Assembly: GCF_014280965.1 (NCBI RefSeq)
Contig: NZ_JACODZ010000003.1
Coordinates: 1 to 64,000, forward strand
Direction: 5' to 3'
DNA length: 64,000 nucleotides
DNA from: Echinicola salinicaeni
GTDB taxonomy: Bacteria; Bacteroidota; Bacteroidia; Cytophagales; Cyclobacteriaceae
The notes under the pieces were generated by a model, which worked only from the letters and a program-made list of their open reading frames with translations, searched no databases and was not told the DNA's origin. The position numbers and the translations under genes are program-made. The first letter of the stretch is position 1. Every line of letters starts with the position of its first letter. Below are positions 44,279-53,628 of the stretch, piece after piece.

Positions 44279-45346
44279 TTATGCCCTTCCTAAAACCCTC
44301 AGGTGCTTAACATGGGAAACAAAGGCCAATCTCATTTTAGGATGTTCCAAATATGGGATATTATATTCCAAACATGCCTGTTTGATGATCTTGCTTATTG
44401 CTGGATAATGTATATGGGAAATTTTTGGGAACAGGTGGTGTTCAACCTGAAAATTCAAACCGCCCAAAACCCAAGAAATCACCTTATTATTGGTGGCAAA
44501 GTTGGCAGTGGTTTTCAACTGATGAATAGCCCATTCATCCTCCATTTTATTGGTTTGCACATCGGGGATCGGGAAGGATGTTTCTTCTAAACTGTGTGCT
44601 AACTGAAAAACTACTGTTAACATCAGTCCAGCGAATAAGCCATATACTGTAAAACCAATTACCCAAGGCAAAAATCCTAATAAGTAAATGGGCAGGGCAA
44701 TAAACAAAGCTGCATGGATCAATTTAAATCCCCAGAAAGATAAATGGTCCATTGTTTTCATTTTTTGAATTGGCACGGGGCCTACTTTCTTGGTTACATA
44801 TTTTTTATAATCCGTAAAAAACACCCAATACAAATACAAAAGTGAATAAGTTAGAATAAAGTAATAATGCTGAAAACGGTGGAATTTATACCGCTTCTGT
44901 GCTGGACAGAGCCGCAAAAAAGGCCTTGCATTCATATCATCGTCCACTCCCTCCACATTGGTATAGGAGTGGTGGACCACGTTATGTTTGGTTTTCCACA
45001 TAAAGACATTGGCTCCAAGGAAATTGATGGACATGCCGGCAGCTTTATTGAGCCACTGGTATTTGCTAAAACTTCCATGAGCACCATCATGCATGACGTT
45101 GAAACCTATGGACGCTGTTAACGCTCCAAGGATTACGCATTCAAGCAGGGCGATGGCCCAATGAGGAGTAAAGAATAGTAAGTGTATATATATCAATAGA
45201 AAGGCAAGCACCAAAATGCTTGCTTTGATGAATAATTGAGAGTTGCCTGTTTGAGAATAGCCTACCTCTTTGAAGTAGGAACTGATCCTTTTTTTCAATT
45301 CTAAGTGAAATGAAATATCAGGTCTTGAGAATTTTGGCGTAGCCAT
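44279..45346 (-). CDS. Membrane fatty acid desaturase (linoleoyl-CoA desaturase-like)
   Basis: Di-iron desaturase acting on acyl chains at the membrane. The three histidine boxes are NVMHDGAHGSF, KHNVVHHSYTN and FQVEHHLFPKISHIHYP; the Gln in QVEHH is typical of front-end (delta-6-like) desaturases, here without a fused cytochrome b5. Four or more hydrophobic helices surround the boxes. At 355 residues it is full length. A minus-strand TATCTTTG box at 45425-45432 may be its promoter. It likely adjusts membrane fluidity; the exact position introduced is not predictable. Confidence 0.93.
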   Translation of the reverse strand: MATPKFSRPDISFHLELKKRISSYFKEVGYSQTGNSQLFIKASILVLAFLLIYIHLLFFTPHWAIALLECVILGALTASIGFNVMHDGAHGSFSKYQWLNKAAGMSINFLGANVFMWKTKHNVVHHSYTNVEGVDDDMNARPFLRLCPAQKRYKFHRFQHYYFILTYSLLYLYWVFFTDYKKYVTKKVGPVPIQKMKTMDHLSFWGFKLIHAALFIALPIYLLGFLPWVIGFTVYGLFAGLMLTVVFQLAHSLEETSFPIPDVQTNKMEDEWAIHQLKTTANFATNNKVISWVLGGLNFQVEHHLFPKISHIHYPAISKIIKQACLEYNIPYLEHPKMRLAFVSHVKHLRVLGRA

Positions 45347-45578
45347 AAAATGGTATTAAATAGGTAATTAATGAGGGGAAATTGAACGGGAACCTCAGGA
45401 GGGACAAGTCAAGACACCTTTTATCAAAGATACATTAATTTAAACGGAATGATACTGCTATTATTATTAGTCCCCACTTCGATTTTTGCAACTCTATAGG
45501 CCATCGGGCGTAAAACCACTTTAATTGGTGAACTGAAGGACTTTTTAAAAATTCTGAAACAAGGTGCGGTGAAAATAT

Positions 45579-46118
45579 TTAACGAATTTTAAGGAAATCA
45601 TCTTCTATTGCCACTATAGACTTGTCCAATCTTTCCTCCAGATCACCAGAAATCTTTACTACTGGAACACCTGTGCCCAATAACAAACGTTCATACCAAT
45701 CATAAAAAAATTGCCTCATATCAGGTTCAGGATGTTCACGCTGTGGATCTTCCTGCCAAGGAATATCGATATCCGTCAAAAGGTATAAATCATAATTTCT
45801 TTTTTGGATTTCCTCAATAACCCAGGGAGAAGTTTTTCTAAATTTGTGTTCACTCCATACTTGGATTACATGTAGATCTGTGTCACAAAAAAGTAGCTCT
45901 TTGGCCTCTTGGGCTTTGGTATCTTCCAATTGTACCTGACCGCGAGCAATTTCCAGTAAATCCTCATAATGATATGTTCGATCCAAGCTCTCAATATACT
46001 CTCGGGCATACTCCGGCACCCAAGGCACCCCATAATGTTTTGCCAAGGCTTCTGAGAGCGTGCTTTTTCCCGTAGATTCAGGACCAATAATGACTACTTT
46101 TTTAAGCTTCCCCTGCAT
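45579..46118 (-). CDS. NadR-like P-loop ATPase/kinase (AAA family)
   Basis: A 179-residue P-loop protein with Walker A GPESTGKST (residues 12-20) and conserved WVPEYAREYIE, typical of the ribosylnicotinamide kinase domain of NadR and related AAA-28 proteins. It lacks the nucleotidyltransferase domain of full NadR. Its start overlaps the end of the pnuC gene by 17 bases on the same strand, so the transporter and kinase are coupled. The likely job is phosphorylating the vitamin that PnuC brings in (nicotinamide riboside, or possibly thiamine). Confidence 0.88.
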   Translation of the reverse strand: MQGKLKKVVIIGPESTGKSTLSEALAKHYGVPWVPEYAREYIESLDRTYHYEDLLEIARGQVQLEDTKAQEAKELLFCDTDLHVIQVWSEHKFRKTSPWVIEEIQKRNYDLYLLTDIDIPWQEDPQREHPEPDMRQFFYDWYERLLLGTGVPVVKISGDLEERLDKSIVAIEDDFLKIR

Positions 46119-46722
46119 AATGTTTAGCTGATCTTATCCATGCTATTAAGCCAATAATAGCAAGAACAGTGAAAAATAAAAACTGAAAAGAAGTTAGAAT
46201 CAGTCCTTTATAAAAATATAAAGGCACCGACACCAAATCAGTGATGATCCATGCAATCCAGTTTTCTACCTTCTTCTTTGCCATCAAATACATACCCACA
46301 AAGGCAGAAGATGTGGTAAAGGAGTCCCAATAGGGGACATCACTGTCCGTAAAATTGGAAAGAACAGAATACAGTACCCCATAAGAAGCCAGTAAAAGGA
46401 GTATAGAGAATAGCCAGCCTTTCCATTTCAGCCAAGTCACTGGCAGTACTTCTTTGCCCTCCTTAGGGTGGGTCCAGACGTACCAGCCAAATATAGACAT
46501 AGAAAAATAGTAGGCATTGATCCCCATATCCGCATAGAGCTTCACTTCCAAGCAAATCCAAACATAAATCAGGGTACTGATGATTCCAGTAGGATAGACC
46601 CAGATATTTTCCCGCATGGAAAAATACACACTAGCGACACCAAAAAATACCGCAACACCTTCTAACCAGGTCATTTGTTGCAGACCTGCCACAAAACCTT
46701 CTATGATCCATTGCCAATCCAT
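46102..46722 (-). CDS. pnuC: PnuC family vitamin transporter
   Basis: Inner-membrane facilitator of the PnuC family: seven or so hydrophobic helices in 206 residues, with EGVAVFFGVASVYFSMRENIWVYPTGIIST, YADMGINAYYFSMSIFGWYVW and NWIAWIITDLVSVPLYFYKG. These motifs are those of nicotinamide riboside carriers, but thiamine (PnuT) and riboflavin (PnuX) carriers share them. The adjacent NadR-like kinase favours nicotinamide riboside; the TPP-riboswitch receptor 2.4 kb downstream raises thiamine. Uptake is driven by intracellular phosphorylation. Confidence 0.88.
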   Translation of the reverse strand: MDWQWIIEGFVAGLQQMTWLEGVAVFFGVASVYFSMRENIWVYPTGIISTLIYVWICLEVKLYADMGINAYYFSMSIFGWYVWTHPKEGKEVLPVTWLKWKGWLFSILLLLASYGVLYSVLSNFTDSDVPYWDSFTTSSAFVGMYLMAKKKVENWIAWIITDLVSVPLYFYKGLILTSFQFLFFTVLAIIGLIAWIRSAKHYAGEA

Positions 46723-46812
46723 GCCCGAAATAAGGAAAAAAATGTATAAAAGGGATATGATTATTGATTTATTGCCTGAATCCTTTCTAAGGAAATAAAA
46801 TAAATATTTGTT

Positions 46813-47379
46813 TTAGCCCAATATTTTAGCAACTTTTTCTTGAAGAGCAGGCAGCACTTCTTGTTTAAACCAAGGGTTTTTCGCTTGCCAAATATTGTTC
46901 CTTGGTGATGGATGTGGGAGAGGAAAATAATCTGGCAAATACTTATTATAATCTCTTACAGTATCTGTCAATTTTCGCTTTTCTTGTAAGTAATATGCCT
47001 GTGCATAATTCCCTACCAAAATAGTGAACGCTACTTTATTCATAAAGTCCAAAAGTTTGGGGTGCCAAAGCGGCGCGCATTCAGGCCGTGGAGGTAAATC
47101 TCCTGACTTCCCCCTCCCAGGGTAACAAAACCCCATGGGAACCAATGCTATTTTGGATGCATCATAAAAAGTTTCTTTTTCTATTCCTAACCACTGTCTA
47201 AGGTTATCCCCACTTTTATCATTCCAAGGTATTCCGGTCTCATGAACTATCTTTCCAGGCGCTTGACCAACTATCATTATTTTACTCTCCAAACTTCCTT
47301 GGACAACTGGATTTGGTCCTAAGGGAAGATGTTCCTTGCAAAGAGTACACGCTTTTATATCATAAAGAAGGTTCTCCAT
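46813..47379 (-). CDS. Uracil-DNA glycosylase family protein with Fe-S cysteines
   Basis: Member of the family-4/5-like UDG superfamily (COG1573). Motif 1 is MIVGQAPGKIVHETGIPWNDKSG, and motif 2 is seen in LPHPSPRN. Cys11 and Cys14 (CTLC) and a later pair with 15 residues between (CYP...PEC) have the C-x2-C / C-x15-C spacing that holds a 4Fe-4S cluster in family 4 enzymes. At 188 residues it is normal. It would remove uracil or related lesions from DNA, but the substrate is not proven. Neither neighbour is a repair gene. Confidence 0.85.
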   Translation of the reverse strand: MENLLYDIKACTLCKEHLPLGPNPVVQGSLESKIMIVGQAPGKIVHETGIPWNDKSGDNLRQWLGIEKETFYDASKIALVPMGFCYPGRGKSGDLPPRPECAPLWHPKLLDFMNKVAFTILVGNYAQAYYLQEKRKLTDTVRDYNKYLPDYFPLPHPSPRNNIWQAKNPWFKQEVLPALQEKVAKILG

Positions 47380-47605
47380 AAATAATACTATTTTTCAAAT
47401 CAATATTAATACCAAATAAAATATAGCGCTATAATTTCTACAGGTTGACCATTAATATCACAATTAAAAATACATCAACCCTGTTAAAATTGGTTTTAAA
47501 GCCATTTCTGTATTGGCATAATTGCTGAACAAATGTAGACAAGTGATTACAAGAAAGTAATCCATCTAAAACAAACTAAATTAACCAATTTAAAATTTAA
47601 CAACC

Positions 47606-47923
47606 ATGAAAAAGTTAGCATTAGTATTAGCCCTAGGAACCTTCACATTTGCAGGAGTTCAAGCTTCAAACATCCCAACCGATCCTGAATTTAACCTAGT
47701 ACAATCGTTCCAAGACAAGGAAGAAATTAAAGCAGAAGATCTTCCTCAAGCTGTCAAAGATACCATTACAGAAAGTGAGGAGACCCAGTCACTTACTATT
47801 ACAAAAGCATATAAAATGCTAAATATTGATGGTACTGTGACCTATGAAGTTAAATTCGGAATGGAAGAAGATGCCGTAACAAAAAAATATGATGCTGAGG
47901 GCAATGAAATAATCGAAGAATAA
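47606..47923 (+). CDS. Small exported PepSY-like protein
   Basis: A 105-residue protein with a signal peptide (residues 1-20, ending VQAS). The mature part has the PepSY-like/BLIP-like pattern: IKAEDLPQAVKDTI, a strand with ITKAYKM, and DGTVTYEVKFGME...VTKKYDAEGNEIIEE. Such proteins are common and small in Bacteroidota; function is unknown. The run of A-rich leader (ATTTAACAACC before the ATG) is typical for the genome. A terminator follows. Confidence 0.8.
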   Translation: MKKLALVLALGTFTFAGVQASNIPTDPEFNLVQSFQDKEEIKAEDLPQAVKDTITESEETQSLTITKAYKMLNIDGTVTYEVKFGMEEDAVTKKYDAEGNEIIEE

Positions 47924-47945
47924 TATCTAACCACAAACAACCAAT

Positions 47946-47977
47946 TAAAAAGCAGCTATTGATTTAGCTGCTTTTTT
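47946..47977. terminator. Bidirectional terminator between PepSY-like and sulfatase genes
   Basis: AAAAGCAGCTA and TAGCTGCTTTT pair around a short loop with A and T runs outside. Serves both converging transcripts. Confidence 0.85.
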
Positions 47978-47994
47978 CTTTTATTGGTGATCTC

Positions 47995-49434
47995 TCAAGG
48001 GCTTGCTTTTTCAAATTTGGGGTTGTTTTTTGGGAAATGAGCTCCTGTTTTTTCATGGAATCCATTTAAAACACCTTTCATTTCTGCTACCTTTTCTGGC
48101 ATTTCGGGCGCCAAGTTCATCTTTTCCTGAATGTCCTCCTTTATATTGTACAATTCTACTTTTTCATCATCATAAAACTCTATATACACATATTCCCTTT
48201 TCCTAACTGCTGCGCCTGGCTCCCAGGCACTTCCATGATAATGGGGGTAATGGAAATAAAGTGCTTCACGATCAAGTGATGTACCACCTTTCAACAGTGG
48301 CATCAAGGAAGTCCCATCATTTTCGGGTATTTTGTTTTTGGATACTTTCACAGCCTCAGCAATGGTATTATAAAAATCCACACTGATCACAGGTTCATCA
48401 GATTCAGTATTAGCTTGAATATCTGGACCTTTTATGATCAAGGGAACCCTAATCCCTCCCTCGTAACACCAGCCCTTCCCCGCTCTCAATGGTTCATTGG
48501 AGGTAGGGGCCTTTCGGTTATTTTGCAAGGTGGATAGTCCGCCATTGTCAGAAGTAAATACCACCAAAGTATTTTCATCCAACCCAAGTTCTTCTAATTT
48601 ACTCATTAACCTGCCCACATTTTCATCCATCGCCGCAATCATAGAAGCATATTCGAAGTTGTCCTGTCTAAGCTTGGTGAGGCCATCATGCTCATTTCTA
48701 TATCCTTGATCGCCTATTTCTTCCATTTTTATAGCTTTCTCTCTAAAATGATCCACATGTTTTTTGTTGGCCTGAATTGGGGTGTGCACATTATAAAATG
48801 ATAAATAAAGCAGGAATGGGTCTTCCTTTGCAGCTTTCAAAAACTCAATGGACTCATCTACAAGCCTATCAGTCAAGTACTCTCCCTCGGGACCGTCCTC
48901 CAATTGGGGATTATGGTATGGGGAGTAATAGCTCGCTGGACTTCCCTTATGGTTTCCGCCAATATTGACATCAAAACCCTGATCTTCAGGAAAGAAGCCT
49001 TTGTCTCCCAAATGCCACTTGCCCGCAAAGAATGTCCTGTAGCCTTCAGCTTTCAAAAGCTCTGCTATGGTCTGTTCCTCCAAAGGCAATTCATTCCTGT
49101 CCTGAGGTCCCAACAATTTCCGTCCCTTAGGATTTTGCCCTGGAATCCAATCAGTAATATTTAGACTACTTGGGTATTTACCAGTCATGATAGAGGCTCT
49201 TGTAGGAGAACAAACCGGAGATGCTGAATAGGCAGCGGTAAATCGCATTCCCTCCTTGGCCAGTGCATCTATATTGGGGCTTTCATAAAATTCGCTGCCA
49301 TAACAGGATAGATCAGCCCAGCCCAGATCATCTACTAGAATAAATACAATATTGGGTGCTTGTTGTTTTTTCTGCTCACATGAAAACAAACTAAATGCAA
49401 TAATTGCCAGACTGATTAGAAAGGTATAACGCAT
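47995..49434 (-). CDS. Sulfatase (arylsulfatase type), lipoprotein
   Basis: Hydrolyses sulfate esters, probably of algal or host polysaccharides, at the cell surface. From the ATG at 49434 the lipobox is SLFSC (Cys19). The metal site begins NIVFILVDDLGWADLSCYG and the formylglycine motif is CSPTR (Cys75) followed by ASIMTGKYPS, i.e. the Cys-type that needs formylglycine maturation. The catalytic domain continues with FFAGKWHLG, VVFTSDNGG and the C-terminal half. About 479 residues. No maturase or polysaccharide-utilisation genes are adjacent. Confidence 0.93.
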   Translation of the reverse strand: MRYTFLISLAIIAFSLFSCEQKKQQAPNIVFILVDDLGWADLSCYGSEFYESPNIDALAKEGMRFTAAYSASPVCSPTRASIMTGKYPSSLNITDWIPGQNPKGRKLLGPQDRNELPLEEQTIAELLKAEGYRTFFAGKWHLGDKGFFPEDQGFDVNIGGNHKGSPASYYSPYHNPQLEDGPEGEYLTDRLVDESIEFLKAAKEDPFLLYLSFYNVHTPIQANKKHVDHFREKAIKMEEIGDQGYRNEHDGLTKLRQDNFEYASMIAAMDENVGRLMSKLEELGLDENTLVVFTSDNGGLSTLQNNRKAPTSNEPLRAGKGWCYEGGIRVPLIIKGPDIQANTESDEPVISVDFYNTIAEAVKVSKNKIPENDGTSLMPLLKGGTSLDREALYFHYPHYHGSAWEPGAAVRKREYVYIEFYDDEKVELYNIKEDIQEKMNLAPEMPEKVAEMKGVLNGFHEKTGAHFPKNNPKFEKASP

Positions 49435-49554
49435 TCCTAAAGAATTAAATAGTAAAAAGGTAGGTAGGGTTAATCTCAAACAATAATACTGCGAAAATGC
49501 ATATTCTACAAAATGAAATTGTATTAAATGACGTAGGGGGAAATGTATTACATA

Positions 49555-49583
49555 AAAAAGGCCCTGATTAAATCAGGGCCTTT
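49555..49583 (-). terminator. Intrinsic terminator after lspA
   Basis: On the minus strand GGCCCTGATT pairs with ATCAGGGCC and is followed by a T-run (TTTTTTATG). Confidence 0.9.
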
Positions 49584-49586
49584 CAT

Positions 49587-50201
49587 TTATTGCTCTTCTA
49601 TAAATTGTTTTTGGATTTCATCCTCCGTCTCTGCAAAGAATTTTTTTTGGAAAAGTAAAATGATAACTACGCCTATAAATATGGACGCATCTGCTACATT
49701 GAATATAGGCCATAGCGCGGTATAATTTCCGCCCCACAGCGGCACCCATTCAGGGATCCATCCCTCCCAAATGTCAAAATAGAACATGTCTACCACTTGA
49801 CCATGAAACCATGGTGTACTGGCATTGGCAGGGGCGTTGTTTAACCAAACACCATAAAACACACTGTCCACCAAGTTTCCGATGGCTCCTCCCAGGATCA
49901 TGGCAATGCAGACAATATAGCCTGTATGTACTTTCTTTTCGATAAGATGGTAAAGGTAGTAGCCTATACCTACCATGGCTACCAAGCGGAAACTGGTCAG
50001 GATCAATTTGCCATACTCTGAGCCCAGTTCCATCCCAAAGGCCATGCCTGGGTTGGTGGTATAATGCAACTTAAACCAGTCCCCAATAATTTTGATCTGA
50101 CCAACCGATCCCATCTGCATATTAGCATCTACGACCAATTTGACTATTTGGTCGATAATGATGACCAGTAAGGTAATACCAAAATACTTTAAATATTTCA
50201 T
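49587..50201 (-). CDS. lspA: Lipoprotein signal peptidase
   Basis: Inner-membrane aspartic protease that removes signal peptides from lipoproteins. Four hydrophobic helices; catalytic aspartates are in GGAIGNLVDSVFYGVW and FNVADASIFIGV. LVIIIDQIVKLVV at the N-terminus is also conserved. At 204 residues it is about 40 longer than E. coli LspA, with the extra stretch (PANASTPWFHGQVVDMFYFDIWEGWIPEW and next residues) between helices 3 and 4, as I recall for Bacteroidota. It lies 40 bases downstream of ileS on the same strand; a TraR/DksA gene often found between the two in this phylum is absent. Confidence 0.96.
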   Translation of the reverse strand: MKYLKYFGITLLVIIIDQIVKLVVDANMQMGSVGQIKIIGDWFKLHYTTNPGMAFGMELGSEYGKLILTSFRLVAMVGIGYYLYHLIEKKVHTGYIVCIAMILGGAIGNLVDSVFYGVWLNNAPANASTPWFHGQVVDMFYFDIWEGWIPEWVPLWGGNYTALWPIFNVADASIFIGVVIILLFQKKFFAETEDEIQKQFIEEQ

Positions 50202-50241
50202 AGCTATATTTTCAGCAGAAGCATGGTGCTAAGAGCGCCAT

Positions 50242-53200
50242 TTAAACTTTTTCCACCTTTACTTTAAGTTCAAAATCATCCATATCCAATACGGTTCCCT
50301 CTGCCACATCACCGTTCACGGATAGTGATAGGGCTTGTGTTTCGGATTGGATATATTCAGAGAAATTAACCAATGCTTGATCTACTTGTTCATTCAACTT
50401 GGCCACTTTAATGGTGATCTTATCCTGAACCTCCAGTCCCATATCTTTTCTAAGGTTCTGGATTCTGTTAACTAAGTCACGGGCAATCCCCTCTTGCTTC
50501 AACTCATTCGTTAAAGTAACATCCAAGGCGACAGTGATTCCGTTGTCACTGGCCACTGACCATCCTGGGATATCTTGTGAAGTAATCAGTACTTCCTCCA
50601 ATGAAAGTGCTGCCTTCTCCCCATCTAGATCAATTTCAACTGATCCGTTTCTTTCGATATTGGCAATTTCTTCCTGGCCCCACTGGTTAATAGCAGCTGC
50701 TACCAACTTCATTTTTGGTCCAAAGCGCTTTCCTAATAGCGGGAAGTTCGGTTTGGCACTTTTTACCAAAATACCTGAAGCATCATCAATATATTCTACT
50801 CCTTTGATATTCACTTCCGATTTGATCAATTCCTCTACGTGTTGGATTTGCTCCCTGGTCTTTTCACTGAGGATAGGGATCAAGATTTTCTGCAATGGCT
50901 GGCGCACTTTTAGTTTGTCCTTTTTCCTCAAACTGTGCACCAAAGAAGAAATGTCCTGTGCCAACTGCATGCTAGTTTCTAAGTCCTTGTTGATCAGAGT
51001 CTCATCAGCAGCATTCCAGTCAGTCAAGTGAACAGACTCGGCTATTTCTTGGCCTGCTTCCTTGGCTCCATCTGTCAAATTCTTGTACATCCAATCCGCA
51101 TAGAATGGAGCAAAAGAAGACATCAACTGGCAGATAGTTGTAAGACATTCATACAGGGTTTCGTAAGCAGCCTGCTTGTCTTCATTCATATCACCTCTCC
51201 AGAAACGTTTCCTGGCCAATCTCACATACCAGTTGGACAATTGGTCCACGGTAAAGTTCATAATGGCCCTAGTTGCTCTAGTGGCATCGTAACTGTCCAT
51301 GGAGTTTTCCACTTCTCCAATTAGAGACTGCAGCTTTGAAATGATCCAGCGATCCAACTCAGGTCTTTCACTGACAGACACCATCTTGCTGGCATCATAG
51401 GTGAAGTGATCGAGGTTGGCATATAACGCAAAAAAGTTATAAGTATTTTGAAGGGTGCCGAAGAACCTACGTTGTACTTCTGCAACACCTTCTAGGTTAA
51501 ACTTCAAATTGTCCCAAGGGTTGGCATTGGAAAGCATGTACCAGCGCAAGGCATCCGGTCCATATTCTTTCAAGGTTTTGAATGGATCAACAGCATTGCC
51601 CAGTCGCTTGGACATTTTGTTGCCATTTTTATCCAGCACAAGACCATTGGCAATCACGTTTTTGAAAGCAACGCTATCAAATAACATAACTGCAATGGCA
51701 TGAAGAGTAAAGAACCAGCCTCTGGTTTGGTCAACACCTTCAGCAATATAATCAGCTGGATAATTGGCCTTGAAGATTTCTTCATTCTCAAATGGATAAT
51801 GCCATTGTGCATAAGGCATAGCTCCTGAGTCAAACCAAACATCGATAAGATCTGGCTCACGGAACATTTTCTGTCCCTTGGAATCTACCAAGATGACATC
51901 ATCCACATAAGGTCTGTGCAGGTCCACCTCTTCACCCTTGAAAGGTGATTCGGTCATAAAACCTTTTTCTATGGATTTTCCTATCTCTTCATTCAACTCT
52001 GCTATAGAACCAATGCATTTGGTTTCGGTAGCATCCTCATTTCTCCAAACTGGCAGTGGAGTACCCCAGAAACGAGAACGGCTCAGGTTCCAGTCCACCA
52101 AGTTTTCCAACCAGTTGCCAAAACGACCTGTACCGGTTGCTTCTGGCTTCCAGTTGATGGTTTTGTTTAATTCTACCAAACGATCCTTGCATGCAGTGGT
52201 TTTGATAAACCAGCTTTCCAAAGGATAGTAAAGTACTGGCATATCCGTTCTCCAACAATGTGGATAACTGTGCTCGTATTTTTCTACCTTGAAGGCCTTG
52301 TTTTCATTTTTTAGGATGATGGAGATGATCACATCGGTATTTTTATAATCCGCTGCGTTCTCATCTTCCTTAAGGTAATTCTTCACATAGAAATCATCCA
52401 CACCATATTCTTTATGGGCGGTGATTTCATGTTCTTTCATTTTAGCCTGCAAATACTCTCCTATCACTGGAAGGAATCTACCACGCTTATCTACCACAGG
52501 AATTTCATTTCCCTGCTCATCTTTTACAAATACGCCAGGGACACCAGCCTGAACCAATGCTCTAAAGTCATCCGCACCAAAAGCCTTGGCAAGGTGTACG
52601 ATACCAGTACCATCTTCTGTGGTTACATAATCTGCAGAGATAACGGTGAATGCAGGACTTGGGAGCGCTATTCCTTCAATTGGGAATAATGGCTCATATT
52701 CCATTCCTAGCATATCTTTCCCTTTGAATTCCTCAACGATTTCAAAAGGAATCAATTTGTCTCCTGGCTTATAGTCCTCTATTTTTAATCCCTCTGCTTT
52801 TTTATTGAATAAAGCTCCCATTCTGGCTTTGGCCAAAATCACCGTTTGCTCCTGATAGGTGTAAGGGTTAAAAGTTTTTACTTTTACATAATCCAGTTTT
52901 TCTCCAATGGCCAATGCTGAGTTGGAAGGCAAGGTCCATGGTGTAGTGGTCCACGCAATGATATACTCATTTTCTCGGCCTTTCACTTTAAACTGGGCAG
53001 TAATAGAAGTGTCTTTCACATCCCTGTAACAACCTGGCTGGTTAAGTTCGTGGGAAGAAAGCCCTGTTCCAGCAGCAGGAGAAAAAGGTTGAATGGTATA
53101 GCCTTTATAAAGAAGGTCTTTCTCAAATAGGCGCTTTAACAAGCTCCATAGTGATTCAATATATTTAGGGTCAAAGGTGATATATGGATCATCCAAATCT

Positions 53201-53628
53201 ACCCAGTAGCCAATTTTTTCAGTAAGGTCATCCCACTCATTCTTAAAGCGCATGACCGTCTCACGGCATTTTTTATTGTATTCCTCTACCGTGATCTTCT
53301 TACCGATGTCTTCTTTGGTAATGCCCAATTCCTTTTCCACCTGTAATTCCACAGGCAAGCCATGGGTGTCCCAACCACCTTTTCTTTTTACCTGAAAGCC
53401 TTTTAGGGTTTTATACCTACAAAAAATATCTTTTAGAGTTCTGGCCATTACATGGTGAATGCCAGGAGTACCATTTGCAGATGGTGGTCCTTCGAAGAAT
53501 GTAAAGGTCTCCGCTCCTTCACGGTTCTCTACAGACTTTTCAAAAATTTTGTTCTCCTGCCAGTAACTCAGTACACTTTCTCCTATTCCGGGATAATCTA
53601 CTTGTTTGAACTCCTGATATTTTTTCAC
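50242..53628 (-). CDS. ileS: Isoleucine-tRNA ligase
   Basis: Charges tRNA-Ile. The HIGH motif appears as GTPGIHH (residues 53-59) in FEGPPSANGTPGIHHVM, and the KMSKS-type motif as KMSKRLGNAVDPF. An editing domain (GWDTHGLPVE, TTPWTLPSNSALA) lies between. Length 1128 residues, longer than E. coli (938), because of the C-terminal extension seen in the eukaryote-like type 2 group, whose members tolerate mupirocin in other lineages; that trait is an inference. Overlapping antisense frames are shadows. It precedes lspA. Confidence 0.98.
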   Translation of the reverse strand: MKKYQEFKQVDYPGIGESVLSYWQENKIFEKSVENREGAETFTFFEGPPSANGTPGIHHVMARTLKDIFCRYKTLKGFQVKRKGGWDTHGLPVELQVEKELGITKEDIGKKITVEEYNKKCRETVMRFKNEWDDLTEKIGYWVDLDDPYITFDPKYIESLWSLLKRLFEKDLLYKGYTIQPFSPAAGTGLSSHELNQPGCYRDVKDTSITAQFKVKGRENEYIIAWTTTPWTLPSNSALAIGEKLDYVKVKTFNPYTYQEQTVILAKARMGALFNKKAEGLKIEDYKPGDKLIPFEIVEEFKGKDMLGMEYEPLFPIEGIALPSPAFTVISADYVTTEDGTGIVHLAKAFGADDFRALVQAGVPGVFVKDEQGNEIPVVDKRGRFLPVIGEYLQAKMKEHEITAHKEYGVDDFYVKNYLKEDENAADYKNTDVIISIILKNENKAFKVEKYEHSYPHCWRTDMPVLYYPLESWFIKTTACKDRLVELNKTINWKPEATGTGRFGNWLENLVDWNLSRSRFWGTPLPVWRNEDATETKCIGSIAELNEEIGKSIEKGFMTESPFKGEEVDLHRPYVDDVILVDSKGQKMFREPDLIDVWFDSGAMPYAQWHYPFENEEIFKANYPADYIAEGVDQTRGWFFTLHAIAVMLFDSVAFKNVIANGLVLDKNGNKMSKRLGNAVDPFKTLKEYGPDALRWYMLSNANPWDNLKFNLEGVAEVQRRFFGTLQNTYNFFALYANLDHFTYDASKMVSVSERPELDRWIISKLQSLIGEVENSMDSYDATRATRAIMNFTVDQLSNWYVRLARKRFWRGDMNEDKQAAYETLYECLTTICQLMSSFAPFYADWMYKNLTDGAKEAGQEIAESVHLTDWNAADETLINKDLETSMQLAQDISSLVHSLRKKDKLKVRQPLQKILIPILSEKTREQIQHVEELIKSEVNIKGVEYIDDASGILVKSAKPNFPLLGKRFGPKMKLVAAAINQWGQEEIANIERNGSVEIDLDGEKAALSLEEVLITSQDIPGWSVASDNGITVALDVTLTNELKQEGIARDLVNRIQNLRKDMGLEVQDKITIKVAKLNEQVDQALVNFSEYIQSETQALSLSVNGDVAEGTVLDMDDFELKVKVEKV

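Noticed and set aside
50534-51031. 165-codon plus-strand frame inside ileS
   Set aside because: Antisense to the ileS C-terminal part; Ser/Phe-rich shadow sequence.
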